This document shows positions 36,477 through 47,794 of a stretch of 64,000 bases of DNA, in pieces. The notes below the pieces were generated by a model. That model saw only the letters and a list, made by a program, of their open reading frames with translations, did not search any database and was not told the origin of the DNA. The stretch is taken from positions 306,870,323 through 306,934,322 of the forward strand of contig CM042697.1 in NCBI GenBank assembly GCA_023614405.1. Direction: 5' to 3'. The translations under genes were made by a program, and so were the position numbers. The stretch's first letter is position 1, and each line of letters starts with the position of its first letter. The stretch is from Avena insularis. Its lineage: Eukaryota > Streptophyta > Magnoliopsida > Poales > Poaceae.

Positions 36477-38695
36477 GCCCCACTTAGGCCAAAAGCCTAA
36501 GCTTGGGGGAGGTACACCGACGTCACACTCATCTATATATCATATTCGGTCGGTTCTTTGTATATCCATTGTTTCACTTTCTTTTTGGTTTTTGTTGCTT
36601 CTTTCTAAAAACCCAAAAATACCAAAAATATTTTCATTGTTTCTCTTGGTTTGTTTCTTTGCTTTGGTTTGCCTTAAAAGAAAAATCCAAAAAGATTTTT
36701 CTTTGTTTGCTATGTTTTGTTTGCTTGGATTTTCTTTGTTTTCTTGTTTCTAAAAATTCCAAAACACCAAAAATATTTGTTGTTCTTCTTTGGTTTTATG
36801 AATTCTTTGCAGGGTTTAGCCGTTCTCAGTGGATATTGGTTTTCATGTTAATTATTCAAGTCACACAAGTGAAGAGCAATAGTGAATATTAATACAACTC
36901 GAGGTGTGGTAAGAGGCTGGTAACAAACTCTATTTGTTTCATTTTTGTACATATACTCATCATTGTGAGCATGCTTAGCCTGTTTGTGTAAAGTGTATGT
37001 CATTATGGATGCTTAGTAGTTCTTACTTGTCTATGATTACCAACATCTTGCTAATAGTTTGTAGCATGTCATATGAATGTTTGCTGGCATTGTTTTATTC
37101 ATACTTTGGTATGATATTCTGGTATCCTCCTCTGACTGTTCATGTGAATCGACTTGGCACATGCTCACACATGCATATGACTAATCAATAGTCAGTAAGC
37201 CTCGATGATGTATTTTGCCTCAGAGTTCTTGTATCACTTTCATGCCATAATTAGTCCTCTTTTGTTGCAAGCATGATTATGATAGTTATTGCTCTCTCGT
37301 TTGTTGCTCCCTCTCTAGTGCTAGCCTTCACTTGTACTGAGTATGTGCTTTACCTGTGCTTCCAAATTCACAAAACCAGTATTGCCAGCTGTGTCCACCT
37401 TACCTACCTATTAGCATCATTTGCTACTTCAGTGCATATTCCTTATGCCGTGTTTTCTTCCAAAATAAAATGTTTGTCTGTTTTGAGAAAGTTAGTTAGT
37501 AAAGCTCTCACGAACTTGATGGCTCACTTTATTCCTTGCGCTTAATAATCTTGAACCATTGTGACTATTCCATGAAAGTTATGTGCTTGCTTATTATATG
37601 CTGGGAGTCAGCAGAACCGTTCTGTCATGGGGAACGCTTTCAACATCTTTTGGATATCCTATCCAGGTGATACTTTGATCTTTTGTTTACGGATGTCGAT
37701 GATGTGAAATAAAAGGGAATGTTGTGAGTTCATGGAGTTTATACATTGTGGTAGAGAAATGCCTGGGACACTAGCCTAAGCCATGCTTAATCATAGTGGA
37801 AACTTGCAACAACACTATAATGAGCATCTATGAAGCGTCCTCAATAAAAAGCTATGCATATGGTAAATAAAAAGATTGCTGAGATGCTCATTGTCTGCTT
37901 GCCTTGTCATTTTGGTTATGGGAAAGCTCTTGTACCATGTGCAAGGGGTACCCCGTTGGCGGTTCTCGATGATATGCATGTATTTACAATGACAAGAACT
38001 TCCAGGTGACCAAAGTTGAGTAGCATGCGGAGCGGCCCTCGTACTCAAGGGACTTGGGATTTCCGGTCTACGGTCTGTCAAGCATATGATTCAGAGTGGA
38101 CCTCACTTTCACCTTAACCACATGAAGATGCCTATGTTAGGGGCAATGAGAGTTCAAAGCTAATGAGTACCTTCCTTTCAGCATTGGGAAGCCTTTCAAA
38201 CCTTCATAAAACCGTTTTCACAACTTTGTTGAGTTACCACTTATTCTATGAGCACCTTCTTGAGAGCATAGTTTTCATTCTTGTGTTTGTTCCAAAACTT
38301 GGTTAATTATGTCATGACTTTGATGCTTGTGTCTCTGATATCTTTATCTCTAGTCTTCATATGAACTTCAGAGGTGCCTTGGCATTTATATTGTGCTCTT
38401 CAAACAAAGGAAAGCGAGATACCACTCTATCATACCTTATTATGAGCATCGCAATGTTTCTTATGTTTATGTTTCACGCTACTTATTATTATTGAGTTAG
38501 TTTCTCTTCATAGCTTGCAATGACTATTGAGTAGACTTAGTTGCATACTCTTTATTATGAATTGTCTAAGCATCTACTCCTGTGCTGAGAATATTTACAT
38601 CATATGAAGCAAAGTGTTCATGAAAGTTCTTTTATCGCACTTAGTTTTCAATTGAATTGCTTGAGGACAAGCAATAAGCTAAGCTTGGGGGGAGT
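36477..38695 (+). other. 3' noncoding interior of B with polypurine tract
   Basis: About 2.2 kb contains T-rich, weakly repetitive sequence with many CCAAAAA/TTTTTGG patches (36580-36800) and no credible gene. From about 37680 it matches A's noncoding interior. It ends with AAGCTTGGGGGGAG (38681-38694), a strong polypurine tract directly before the LTR. Confidence 0.75.
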
Positions 38696-40095
38696 TGATA
38701 TGTCCAAAACGTATCTACTTTCTCGAACACTTTGCTATTGTTTCTTCTCTAAACTTGTGTGATTTGGATACAACTAACACGGACTGACGCTGTTTTCAGC
38801 AGAATTACCTTGGTGTCTTGTTTTTGTGCAGAAAATGAACTACCAGGAAAAATCCAGGAAAATATGCCAAAAATTATATTTCACCAAATGATCCACAGGG
38901 CCAGAAGGGGAGACAGAGGGGAGGCCTGGGGGGCCCATACCCACCCTAGGCGCGGGCCCACTGACCCTGCGCCTGGGGGAGGTCTAGCCACCCTAGGTAG
39001 CTCCTCGGCCTCCCTCCGCGCCTATAAGCTGCCTTCTGATATAAAAATAGAGGGGGGTTTGATAGTTTTCCAGAAAGAGTTCCGCTCCGCCGCCGCCACG
39101 AGAAACCAAGTTTCAGATCTAGAAACTCCATTCTGGCACCCTGCTGGGACGGGGAATTTGGAGAAGATCATCGCCATCGTCATCACCAACGCATCTCCAT
39201 CAACCACCGGTGTTTCCCTCATCCATGTGTGAGTAATCCCCCGCTGTAGGCTTGGTGATGGTAGGGATTGGATGAGTTCTATCATGTAATCGAATAAGAT
39301 CTGTTAGGGGCATAGTGCCTAGTATCTCTATTAGTGCTATTTGACTTTGTTGCAACTTGTTGTGCTTAATGCTTGTCACTAGGGTCCGAGTGCCATGATC
39401 TCAGATCTGAACTTATTATTGAATCATTATGATAGTATTGTTTTTGATCTTATCTGCAAGTTGTGTACACATATCATTGTCCGGATCCAAAGGCCCCAAA
39501 GTGAAAATAATTAGGACAACCGGAGGGGATGGCTGTGGTGTGAGGATCACATGTGTTCACGGAGTGTTAATGCTTTTCTCCGGTGCTCTATTAAAAGGAG
39601 CACCTTAATTGCCAGTAGTTCCCTAGAGGCCCCGCTGTCACGGGCTGGATAGATAGAAGATGTTGTGCAAGTTCTCATTGCGAGCCCGTATGACTATATT
39701 TGGAGCACATGCCTAGGATTGTTTAGTACCTGGATGCTTATTATTATTTATCTGCAATGCCCTAGTTCTTTGAAGTTACATGTTTAGACTTGTCCATGCA
39801 ATGACCATCCATCCATCCCTATGCCTACCGCACTCGAATCCTACTGCTACCGTTACTATTAGTGTTGCTACTGTTCCACTTTCGTTGTTACTGCTGTTGT
39901 TGCTTTGTTGTTGCTACTACAAACTGTTACTACTAATAAACTTCTATGAGCAAGAACTATTTCCAGGTGCAGCTGAACTAACAACTAAGTTGTTAAGGCT
40001 TGCAAGTATTCTTTGGCTCCCCTTGTGTCGAATCAATAAATTGGGTAATACTACCCGCGAAGACTGTTGCGATCCCCTACACTTGTGGGTCATCA
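38696..40095 (+). repeat. 3' LTR of B (1,400 bp)
   Basis: It begins TGATATGTCC (one C-to-T change from the 5' LTR) and ends GGGTCATCA. It is followed by GTCCC and then interior sequence of C. Confidence 0.92.
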
Positions 40096-40100
40096 GTCCC

Positions 40101-40913
40101 TACTAAGGACGAACACTTTATACTTGATATTTAGTGAGAGGGATCATCTTATAATGCTACCATCACAATATAAGCAATATAAGATGCATAAAAAGTATTA
40201 ACATCACATGCAATTCATAATATGTGATATGATATGGCCTTTGTTCTTGTTCCTTCGATCTCCATCTCCAAGCATGAACATGATCTCCATCATCACCGGT
40301 GTGGCGTCAGGGTCAATGGCGTCGCTCCATGGTTGTCGTCCACGAGCATCAACTATTACAACTAATTTGAATAATAGACACACAGGTCTTAAATGAAATT
40401 AAAATACAACCATAAAGATCCTACTGGTTGCCAACTTACAATAAGGATCATTGCATACATCATATATAATCAAAATCATGGCCATATCACATCGCAACAC
40501 AAGCCCTACAAAAACAAGTTAGATGCCTCTAATCTTTCTTTGCATGTTTTACGTGGCTGGGGATTTCGCATAAGAACCGTTCTAACTTACGAACATGAAC
40601 CACAATGTTGATACTAGTATTGTCAATCGCATGTTGTAAATTGAATCTTCACTATGGTGTCACTATGTTGATACTATGTTGTAAATTGAATCGCCTGTTG
40701 TGGGATAGACAGACACCCGCAAAGCCACTTATGCAATACAAGTTTCTTGTCGAGCGTGGAGCAAGTCTCATGAATGATGTCATGTAAGATTAGAGCAGGC
40801 CGCTTCATCCCACCATCCCACAAGATGCAAAGTACACAAAGCAATTGACAACAAAAACATCAACGCCCACAAGAACCATTGTGTTCTACTCGTGCAACAG
40901 ATCTACGCATAGA
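40101..40913 (-). pseudogene. gag region and leader remnant of C
   Basis: This stretch lies between B and the primer-binding site of C and reads on the minus strand. Its wording in reverse complement (for example the block with ACGTGGCTGG on the plus strand near 40550, and AATAGACACACAGGTC near 40371) is what I know from the gag end of Angela-type elements. No frame of useful length is left. A short partial duplication (GTTGATACT ... TGTAAATTGAATC) lies at 40600-40695. Confidence 0.6.
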
Positions 40914-40929
40914 CACGACTCTGATACCA
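40914..40929 (-). other. Primer-binding site of C
   Basis: The reverse complement reads TGGTATCAGAGTCGTG, matching initiator Met-tRNA, and lies one base inside the right LTR boundary (LTR end CCCCTACA at 40931). Confidence 0.85.
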
Positions 40930-40930
40930 C

Positions 40931-41936
40931 TGTAGGGGTTCGTAGCATGGAAAACAAAAAATTCTATCACATAAACACACACAAGACAATATCTAATCTA
41001 CTAGATTGGTGCAATGAGTTCATAAAGTACTAACCCTCGAAGATCCAAAGTGGTTAACAAGATCGGATTATCGTGGTTGATGTAATCGTTCACTTGCCGA
41101 TATCAAGATCGCATAGACGATAAAGACCTTCTGCAGTTGTTCACACGTATGGTACTCGATAAAGACCTTCCTCTTCCTTGTTCCAGTATGCAGTGGAGGT
41201 TGTAGATCTCTCCTCGCGATTCCGGCAGCACGACGGTGTGGTGTCGGAAGTAGAGGGGAAATTCCACAGGGCTTCGCCTAAGCTGGAGCGGGTATGGTGG
41301 AGTAGAGAGAGCCTCGTCGATCTAAACTTTAGAGGGTCGAGGGGTGGAGGTAGCCGGCGGCTAGGTATTAGCTAGACGGCGGCTGTTTAGAGGAGATCTA
41401 GGGCGGCTTCAACTAGAGAGGGGGGCAGCGACGAACCTAGGGTTTCAAGTGTAGGGCAAGGGGGCGCCCCCTCCCCTCTATTTATTAGAGGAGAGGCAGT
41501 TTGGGGGGAGGGAGTCCTCCCCCAACTCCTCCTTGTGGCCGGCGGCAAGGGAAGGAGGGAATCCTTCCCTGAGTGGGATTCCCTTCCTCCCTCCACTAGG
41601 CAACCATGTTGGGATTTGAATTTTTCAAATTGGCGTTTGACTTTCAAAATAGAGTTTGATTTGTCTTTTCCCATTTCCCAGCCAAGTGAGCTAGTACATG
41701 ATGTAACCATTCCACTTTTCTATGAAACATCCTAGTACCCTTCCCACTATGGAGTGATGGACCTTCTAGACCCTTCTAGAATATTCCGGTGAAAACACCA
41801 AAACCATTCTAGAACTCCGGAATTGGACTTTCCTATATATGAATCTTATTCTCTAGACCATTCCGGATCTCCTCATGATGTATTGGATCCAATCCGAGAC
41901 TCCGAACAACATTCGGTCTCTTACACACATTCCATA
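40931..41936 (-). repeat. 5' LTR of C (right copy), inner part
   Basis: This is the inner two thirds of the right LTR of C, cut at CCATA (41932-41936) by G2. It matches 14737-15565 of the left LTR and adds about 190 bp that is missing there. GC-rich around 41210-41600, where the R/U5 region of the LTR is expected. No gene. Confidence 0.88.
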
Positions 41937-44900
41937 TGTAACATCCCAAATTTTTTATATTAAGATGTTACTAGAAGCATGCATCATCCTTGCACCATTG
42001 CATCATACAAATTAAAGTTGCACCAGAACCCTACCACCAAACCCTAATAAAAATTCCTCTATATGAGCAAGAAGGGGGTTACCTTGCTTGGCCTTTCTAA
42101 ATCTATGTAAAAATAATATTCTCTAGTTCTATGTTGACCACCTCCTTTTTACAAAAAAATAGAAACTGGTTTCATTGCTTTTAGACTTGTTATGCAAAAG
42201 TTATTAAAAATTTAGTAAAACAGAAAAATGGAAAAAGGTAAAGAATAAAAAAAATAGCCTAACCTAACTGGGCCGCAGTGCGCGCATCGCCTAACTAACT
42301 TGGCCGTAGCCGCCAGCCCGTCAACACCCAAACCCGCCAGTAGCCGTTGACAGCCCAGGCCCACACGTCATCCCCTTCCTCCCCGGCAGAAATCGGACGC
42401 CGGCGTGTGCTGAGCGGATTCCGATTGATTCGTAGAAGAATCCGTGACCCCCTCGCCAAGTTTCATCGATCATATAAACCCTGCAACCCCGGTGCTCCGA
42501 AACCCTAAAAATCCCTCGATCTCTCGCTGCAAGGCTGCCGTTTGCAAACGCGTTTCCGATCTCGCCGGAGTACGACTCGGTCGAGCTCGGGGCAGAGGAT
42601 TCCAAGCCTCTCCTCCACTTCTTTTCCTTTCCCCGTGACCCCCTCGTTCGACTCTCTCTTCTCACAAACTTTCGCCTTGTCTCTCGCAGCACCGCGTCCA
42701 CAATTGCTCGTCGGAGCATCACCGGAGACGAGGAGGAACGTTGGAGCTTTGCTGATGGAAGAGGAAGCGAGGATCGCGACCGAGGACGCGAGCGTGACCG
42801 CGAGGACCAGCTGCACCCCGTCGACCACACCGCCACCTCGGGAAGCCACTGAATCGCTGCTGACCATCACCATCGATGCTACCGCCGCCCATCGCCGCCT
42901 TCTCTGCCCTATAAGTCACCGCTGCCTTTCCTGTCTGTTAGATCGAGATTGTGTGGTTTAGATTAGAAGATGTTACCGAAGGGGTATCAGCGAATTGCGC
43001 TGTTCCGCGTGGCTTGCACGCGTCAGTGCCACGTCGTCTAGCCGGGGCCAATCATAAACTTCCACCTGTCGCGATTCTATTAGGGTTAGTTTTGAATTGG
43101 TAGATTGTTTTTAAACATTGCGAAATTCATAGAAATTCAACCACTTGGCCAAAAATTGCGTATGATATATTGTTGGATTCACAAAATTGTCTAGAACACA
43201 GATCTGGAATAATTTGGCGAGTTTGTAGTAGTATTTGCTGTGTAGAATTTAATATCTATATTGGAGTATTTAATTCATAGAAAAATATTTAGAACTCCGT
43301 TTTAGTTGATTCTTGTTGTCATTGGCTTTGTTTTTACAATGACTATTGACTAAAATTATAATATATTGCTTAGGATTTTTAGATCTAATTTGGGGCTAAT
43401 TATATGGTTGGATCTCTCTATGAGCCTATAAAAATTAAAATAATGATCCAAATTAATTAAAATCTGTCGGAAACTAATACTAACAACATACCCAACACAT
43501 TAGCAACCCAATAAGGATACCTTGGTCAAATTAGAACACAATCTTGCATAGTTACCATGTTGCATGCATGCATATTATTTCCGTGGCATTATTTTGTGCA
43601 AGTTGTGATTAGATCTATGTTGGTGTTTCGTTAGATTGTTCAGAGTGCGCTGAGTAGTACTATTGTGTAGAGTGCTGCTCGGATAAAGGCAAGTTACACC
43701 ACTTCTTCATATTTTTGTCCCAGTTTTTATTCTATGCATGTGATCTTCAAATTCTGTAGTATGCATGTATACGATGTTCTAGTAGGATTTTTCTTAGTAT
43801 TATTTTGCAAGTGCGATGATTTTGTAGTATGCCATGAGTAGCTCTATACTTAGGATTTTTTCCCTCCTAATAGGTTACCCCTGTTTTTCTAAGTATTGCT
43901 TACTATGCTATATATATAAAGTACCGTTGGGGGGCTCGAAAGACAAGAAAAATTTCTAAGTATAAAGGCTCTCTTGAGCGATCTTTTCTTCTCAAAGCCA
44001 CTTTAAAATAAAACTAAGTTTTATTCTGGGCGGAATGGTTGTCGGGTAAACGAGTGAGATTTTGGTGGAGGACGGCCGCCCAGGAATCAAAGAAGTCTGC
44101 CATGTTTTAGAATTCAGAAGCTTCCAGTGCAACCACAATATATATGGGCTCTGTCTTGGCCTAGTACTTAGTGGGAAACCTCACCGGGGTACCAACATTT
44201 GGAGGTTCTTGGCACGGTTGGATCCAACTGGTAGAGGGGCTACTGAGGGAGATCCTCACCATGGTCTTGTCTATAAAAGGACTTGACCATGGATTGTGGG
44301 TAAAGTGCACAAAATCTCGAGAGTATTGCAATCTGATCGATCAGCCGAGTTCACGGAAAAGAACACTTGAGCATCTGAAGGATGGAGCCTCTGAAGGGTC
44401 TTCCTCTCTCTTTCAAAACTTAAAGTTTTCTAAAAACCCAAGGTGTCAGTCATATCGCTATTGGGTGGGTTTTGGGATCTTGGTGAGTAATATCCAAGTG
44501 TTAGGTTGTTTGGACACTTGGTGAGTAATATCCTCGTGTGCCGTTCGACCATATATTACTTAAACAAATGTTTACAAAGTAGGGAAATCCTCTCTTCTTT
44601 TCCATACTTAAGAAAATTAGCTTTGAGAAAATGAACTCCACGGCCTAAACTAGCCTTGCATGTAGAGTTAGTCTTTTTCTTTCCTTGGTGTAATTTGCCA
44701 ATACATTCAAAGTATTGACCCAACTTGTTGGCTGCACGTCTTATGTGCAAAATCCGAAGATTGAAAGGTGCATAGGCATCGCGAGTCTACACTCAACAAG
44801 CCTGGGGCGTTGATGGACTCAAGCTGCTTTATGTTTCCGCTGTTATTTGAGCTATCTTAATGCTATGCAAATTTGTAATAAAATTTAATACTCTGTAATC

Positions 44901-45023
44901 TCCGTGTAATAATGACTTTGTGTTTTACATGATATTCATCGACTGTGAGTGCTAGCTATTGATCCAAGGACTAGCATGTAAATCACAGGGACTTAGGATC
45001 CTTATTGATCCAAGGTCACAACA
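41937..45023 (+). repeat. 5' LTR of G2 (3,087 bp)
   Basis: It starts TGTAACATCCC and ends GGTCACAACA. It contains a TATA box at 42473-42478, a GC-rich block at about 42280-42960 and the conserved tail TGCTAGCTATTG (44950-44961). GC-rich short frames within it differ between the three G LTRs and are not genes. Confidence 0.94.
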
Positions 45024-45025
45024 GA

Positions 45026-45038
45026 TGGTATTAGAGCA
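45026..45038 (+). other. Primer-binding site of G2
   Basis: TGGTATTAGAGCA, two bases after the LTR, matches the initiator Met-tRNA 3' end with one change (C to T). Confidence 0.8.
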
Positions 45039-45190
45039 CATCGTTGCGTGTAGTACGTGAACCTAGGATTGGAACCACCTTTAACTTATGTGCCTTACTT
45101 TCTTTTCTTCTAAGTTATTTTCACACACTTCTAGTACCTGCTTTTCCTCTACTTGATTAAGTATCTAATCTTCATTCTTCTAACTTAAAT

Positions 45191-46132
45191 ATGACAAGCT
45201 TCCTCTACGACACCATCATGGACATCGAGCCCCTTCGCTTTGGTGGATGCCTCATGGATCTCCTCACACGTTTGGAACTTCCCCTGCCAACAATCCAGGG
45301 AAGCACAATGAAGAAACTCCACAACGACGGCTGTTGGGGAGTCAAAGTCATCCAACCAGGACCAGAGCGAGGCAAGCACCCGGAGGAGGACATAGCAATC
45401 CACATCGTTAGCGACTCCAAGGAGAAGGCCCTTAGCATCATCTTGTAGCAGCTCAGTGGTCGCCTATGTGGACGCCATCATGAAATTCTCAAGGGACACT
45501 GCGGCGACCTTTTTGGAAGGCGTGATGAGGAAGGAATTCCCATGGAGTTAACCTTTGAGGAAAGGGCTTCTACCAAGCGCCTCAGGACCCAATATCAAGA
45601 CTTGGAGTGCCACATCGATGACCTTGAAAAAGGTAGCTTCCTCGAGAGGCTAAGGAATGATGAGCTATGCGCTCTCATCAAGGAGATGGAGGAAATAATC
45701 AAGCACCAGGAGGAGGCAATGAAGGCCCAAGAGATGAGGTTCTAGGACCAAGAGAAGAAGTTCGCTAACCAAGAGAAGAGGGTGATAAATAAAAACAAGA
45801 GGATTAGGGAACTCAAGCAGGAAATCGAGGGAACTGAAGTATAGACCGAGGGCCTTTGCAAGATAATCAATGATGTGCGTGCTTCCAAGAGGGACTTGGC
45901 AAAGCAACTTGAAGCCGCGAATAAGTCAAGCCTAGTGGAGGAACTGCAAGGCGAGAAGGAGGGACTTCAGGAGCAGCTAGAAGCCACTACCAGGAAGCTG
46001 CAGGATGAGATAAAGGACCTCAAAGAGAAGCTTGAAGCCACTGCAAAGGAGATGGAGCTGTACAAGACAACCCTAGAGCAGGAGGGCTACTCTTTGGAGG
46101 ACGAGGAAGAGGAAGGCGTGGAAGATGTGTAG
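45191..46132 (+). pseudogene. Extra pre-gag ORF of G2 with a coiled coil, three stops
   Basis: One continuous frame of 313 codons precedes gag by about 220 bp and is broken only by three TAG stops (45446, 45743, 45842). The first 110 residues are mixed and globular-looking (RFGGCLMDLLTRLELP, CWGVKVIQPGPE, GDLFGRRDEEGIPM). The rest is heptad-like and rich in Glu, Lys, Gln and Leu, including EELQGEKEGLQEQLEATT, and ends in an acidic tail. This is a classic long coiled coil with an acidic C terminus. It is not gag, pol or a known envelope. Extra frames are known in other plant Ty3 lineages (for example Ogre/Tat); here the frame is conserved in position and C-terminal sequence in G1. Function unknown. 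Confidence 0.75.
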
Positions 46133-46350
46133 TAGTTGGATCACCTTTAAAGTTCTATAGTTGAACATTATTCGTGATTGTAACAAATACCAAGACATAT
46201 TTGGTTTAGTTAAAACTTGGATGATTTCTGTGTTATACTTGTGCTGCGTGTGCCTTGTGTGCCTTGCGTGCTTGATGTGTTTTCATAAGGGTAGGAGTTT
46301 ACTACTTAGTCTTTTTGTCTATTTCTTAACTTTTTGCTCAAATCCCAAAG

Positions 46351-47791
46351 ATGCCGCCAAGACGTGCGAACACCGAAATTCCTCCAGAGATTGCACAGCT
46401 TCTGGCCACTCAGAACCAGCTGATCCAACTGCTCACCCAGAACATGCAAAACAACAACAACAACAACGTGCCACCTCCTCCACCCCCACCTCCACCACCA
46501 CCTCAACAGGATCGCTTGACTTGGTTTTTGAGGTTGAACCCGCCTAACTTCACTAGCAGCACTGAACCAATCATTGCGGGCGACTGACTCCACACAGTTA
46601 ACAAGAAGTTAGACACCGTGCAAGCTGTCGGAGCCGACAGGGTGCGTTATCCCGCGCACCAGCTTGAAGGACCTGCTGCAGAATGGTAGGAGAACTACCA
46701 AGTCACCCACCCGGATATTGATGATATCACTTGGAATCAGTTCGAGATAGCTTTCCGCACTCATCCTGTGGCTGCTGGTGTCATGACTCTGAAAAGGCGC
46801 GAGTTTCGCGACTTACACCAGCTGAACCATTCTGTCACCGAGTATGGTGACCTTTTCAACAAGCTAGCTCGTTATGCACCCGATGATGTTTCCACTGATG
46901 CCAAGAGGCAAGAGGAATTCTTAAGAGGACTCAATGATGAGATATCAATTCATCTTGTGGCTTAGAAGTTTGACAACTTTCAGCAGCTCTTGGATAGAGC
47001 TATTGTGGTTGAATCCAAAAGGAAGAGCATAGAGAACCGCAAGAGTAAGTCTAAACCTCACAAGCACTCTGTTCTGTACCAGAAGCAGCGCACTTCATCA
47101 CCACCATATAACAGTAATGGCCACAATCATAACGGTCATCACCATGGAGGTCACAAACACAATGGGCATAAACACCGCAATGGAAATGGCAGGAATGGAA
47201 AGGATCTCAATGAGGTGACATGCTTCAAATGCAACAAGACAGGGCACTATGCAACCACTTGCCCTGAGAAGAAGAATGGGAATGGGAATGGTAATGGCAA
47301 TGGGAATGGCAATACACAACCATTGTAATGGAAACGGGAAGAAGCCAAATCCGTTTGTCAAAGCCACGGTGAATCATGTCTCTATGGAAGATCCTTGTGA
47401 CGCACCGGACTCCGTGATTGGTAAGTTCAAGCTCAATTCCATTCCTGCAGTTGTTCTTTTTGATACGGGTGCATCGCATTCATTCATATCGAGGGTATTT
47501 GTGGATAGAGGCAAGATACCTATGGAGACTATAAATTCTCCCCTAAGGGTAAGTTCTCCTAGAGGATAAATAGTGGCAAACTCCGGTTGCCGGGGGTTAG
47601 AACTAAGGATTGGGACACACATCTTTCCCACAAGTCTAGTAGTTCTGGAGTCACAAGGATTAGACATAATCTTAGGCATGAATTGGATGACCGAATATTT
47701 GGGAATCATATATTGTGCCAAAAGGACTATCATGCTCACAACACCGGAAGGGAAAAGGATTCGTATCAAGTCAAATTTTGCTCTTAAGTAA
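46351..47791 (+). pseudogene. gag and protease region of G2, disrupted
   Basis: The start MPPRRANTEIPP is the same as in G1. The Asn run, Pro run, gag core and basic His/Gly/Asn stretch follow. The zinc knuckle is intact (CFKCNKTGHYATTC, CX2CX4HX4C, at about 47221-47262), then the protease site LFDTGASHSF. Stops occur at 46585 (TGA), 46687 (TAG), 46963 (TAG), 47567-47569 (TAA) and 47789 (TAA), and a frameshift lies near 47310 in the GGGAATGGCAAT repeat. That repeat is a variable microsatellite encoding Gly-Asn and differs in length from G1. Confidence 0.88.
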
Positions 47792-47794
47792 GTT

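Larger units (their letters stand above)
20652..40095 (+). mobile_element. Athila-type Ty3 element B, lacking pol, split by L
   Basis: B has a 5' LTR (20652-22040), primer-binding site, gag and protease, a separate downstream frame, a long 3' noncoding region, a polypurine tract and a 3' LTR (38696-40095). Without the L insertion it is about 9.7 kb. The flanks are GTGCC (20647-20651) and GTCCC (40096-40100), a 5-bp target duplication with one mismatch. The sequences beyond both ends are interior of C, which confirms the insertion. RT, RNase H and integrase are not recognisable between protease (ends 24764) and the next frame (25644), so B was mobilised by other elements or lost these parts. 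Confidence 0.9.

Noticed and set aside
36445..36892. Frames rich in Phe and Leu that could suggest membrane segments
   Set aside because: They fall in T-rich noncoding interior of B with CCAAAAA/TTTTTGG patches. Hydrophobic residues follow from T-rich codons.
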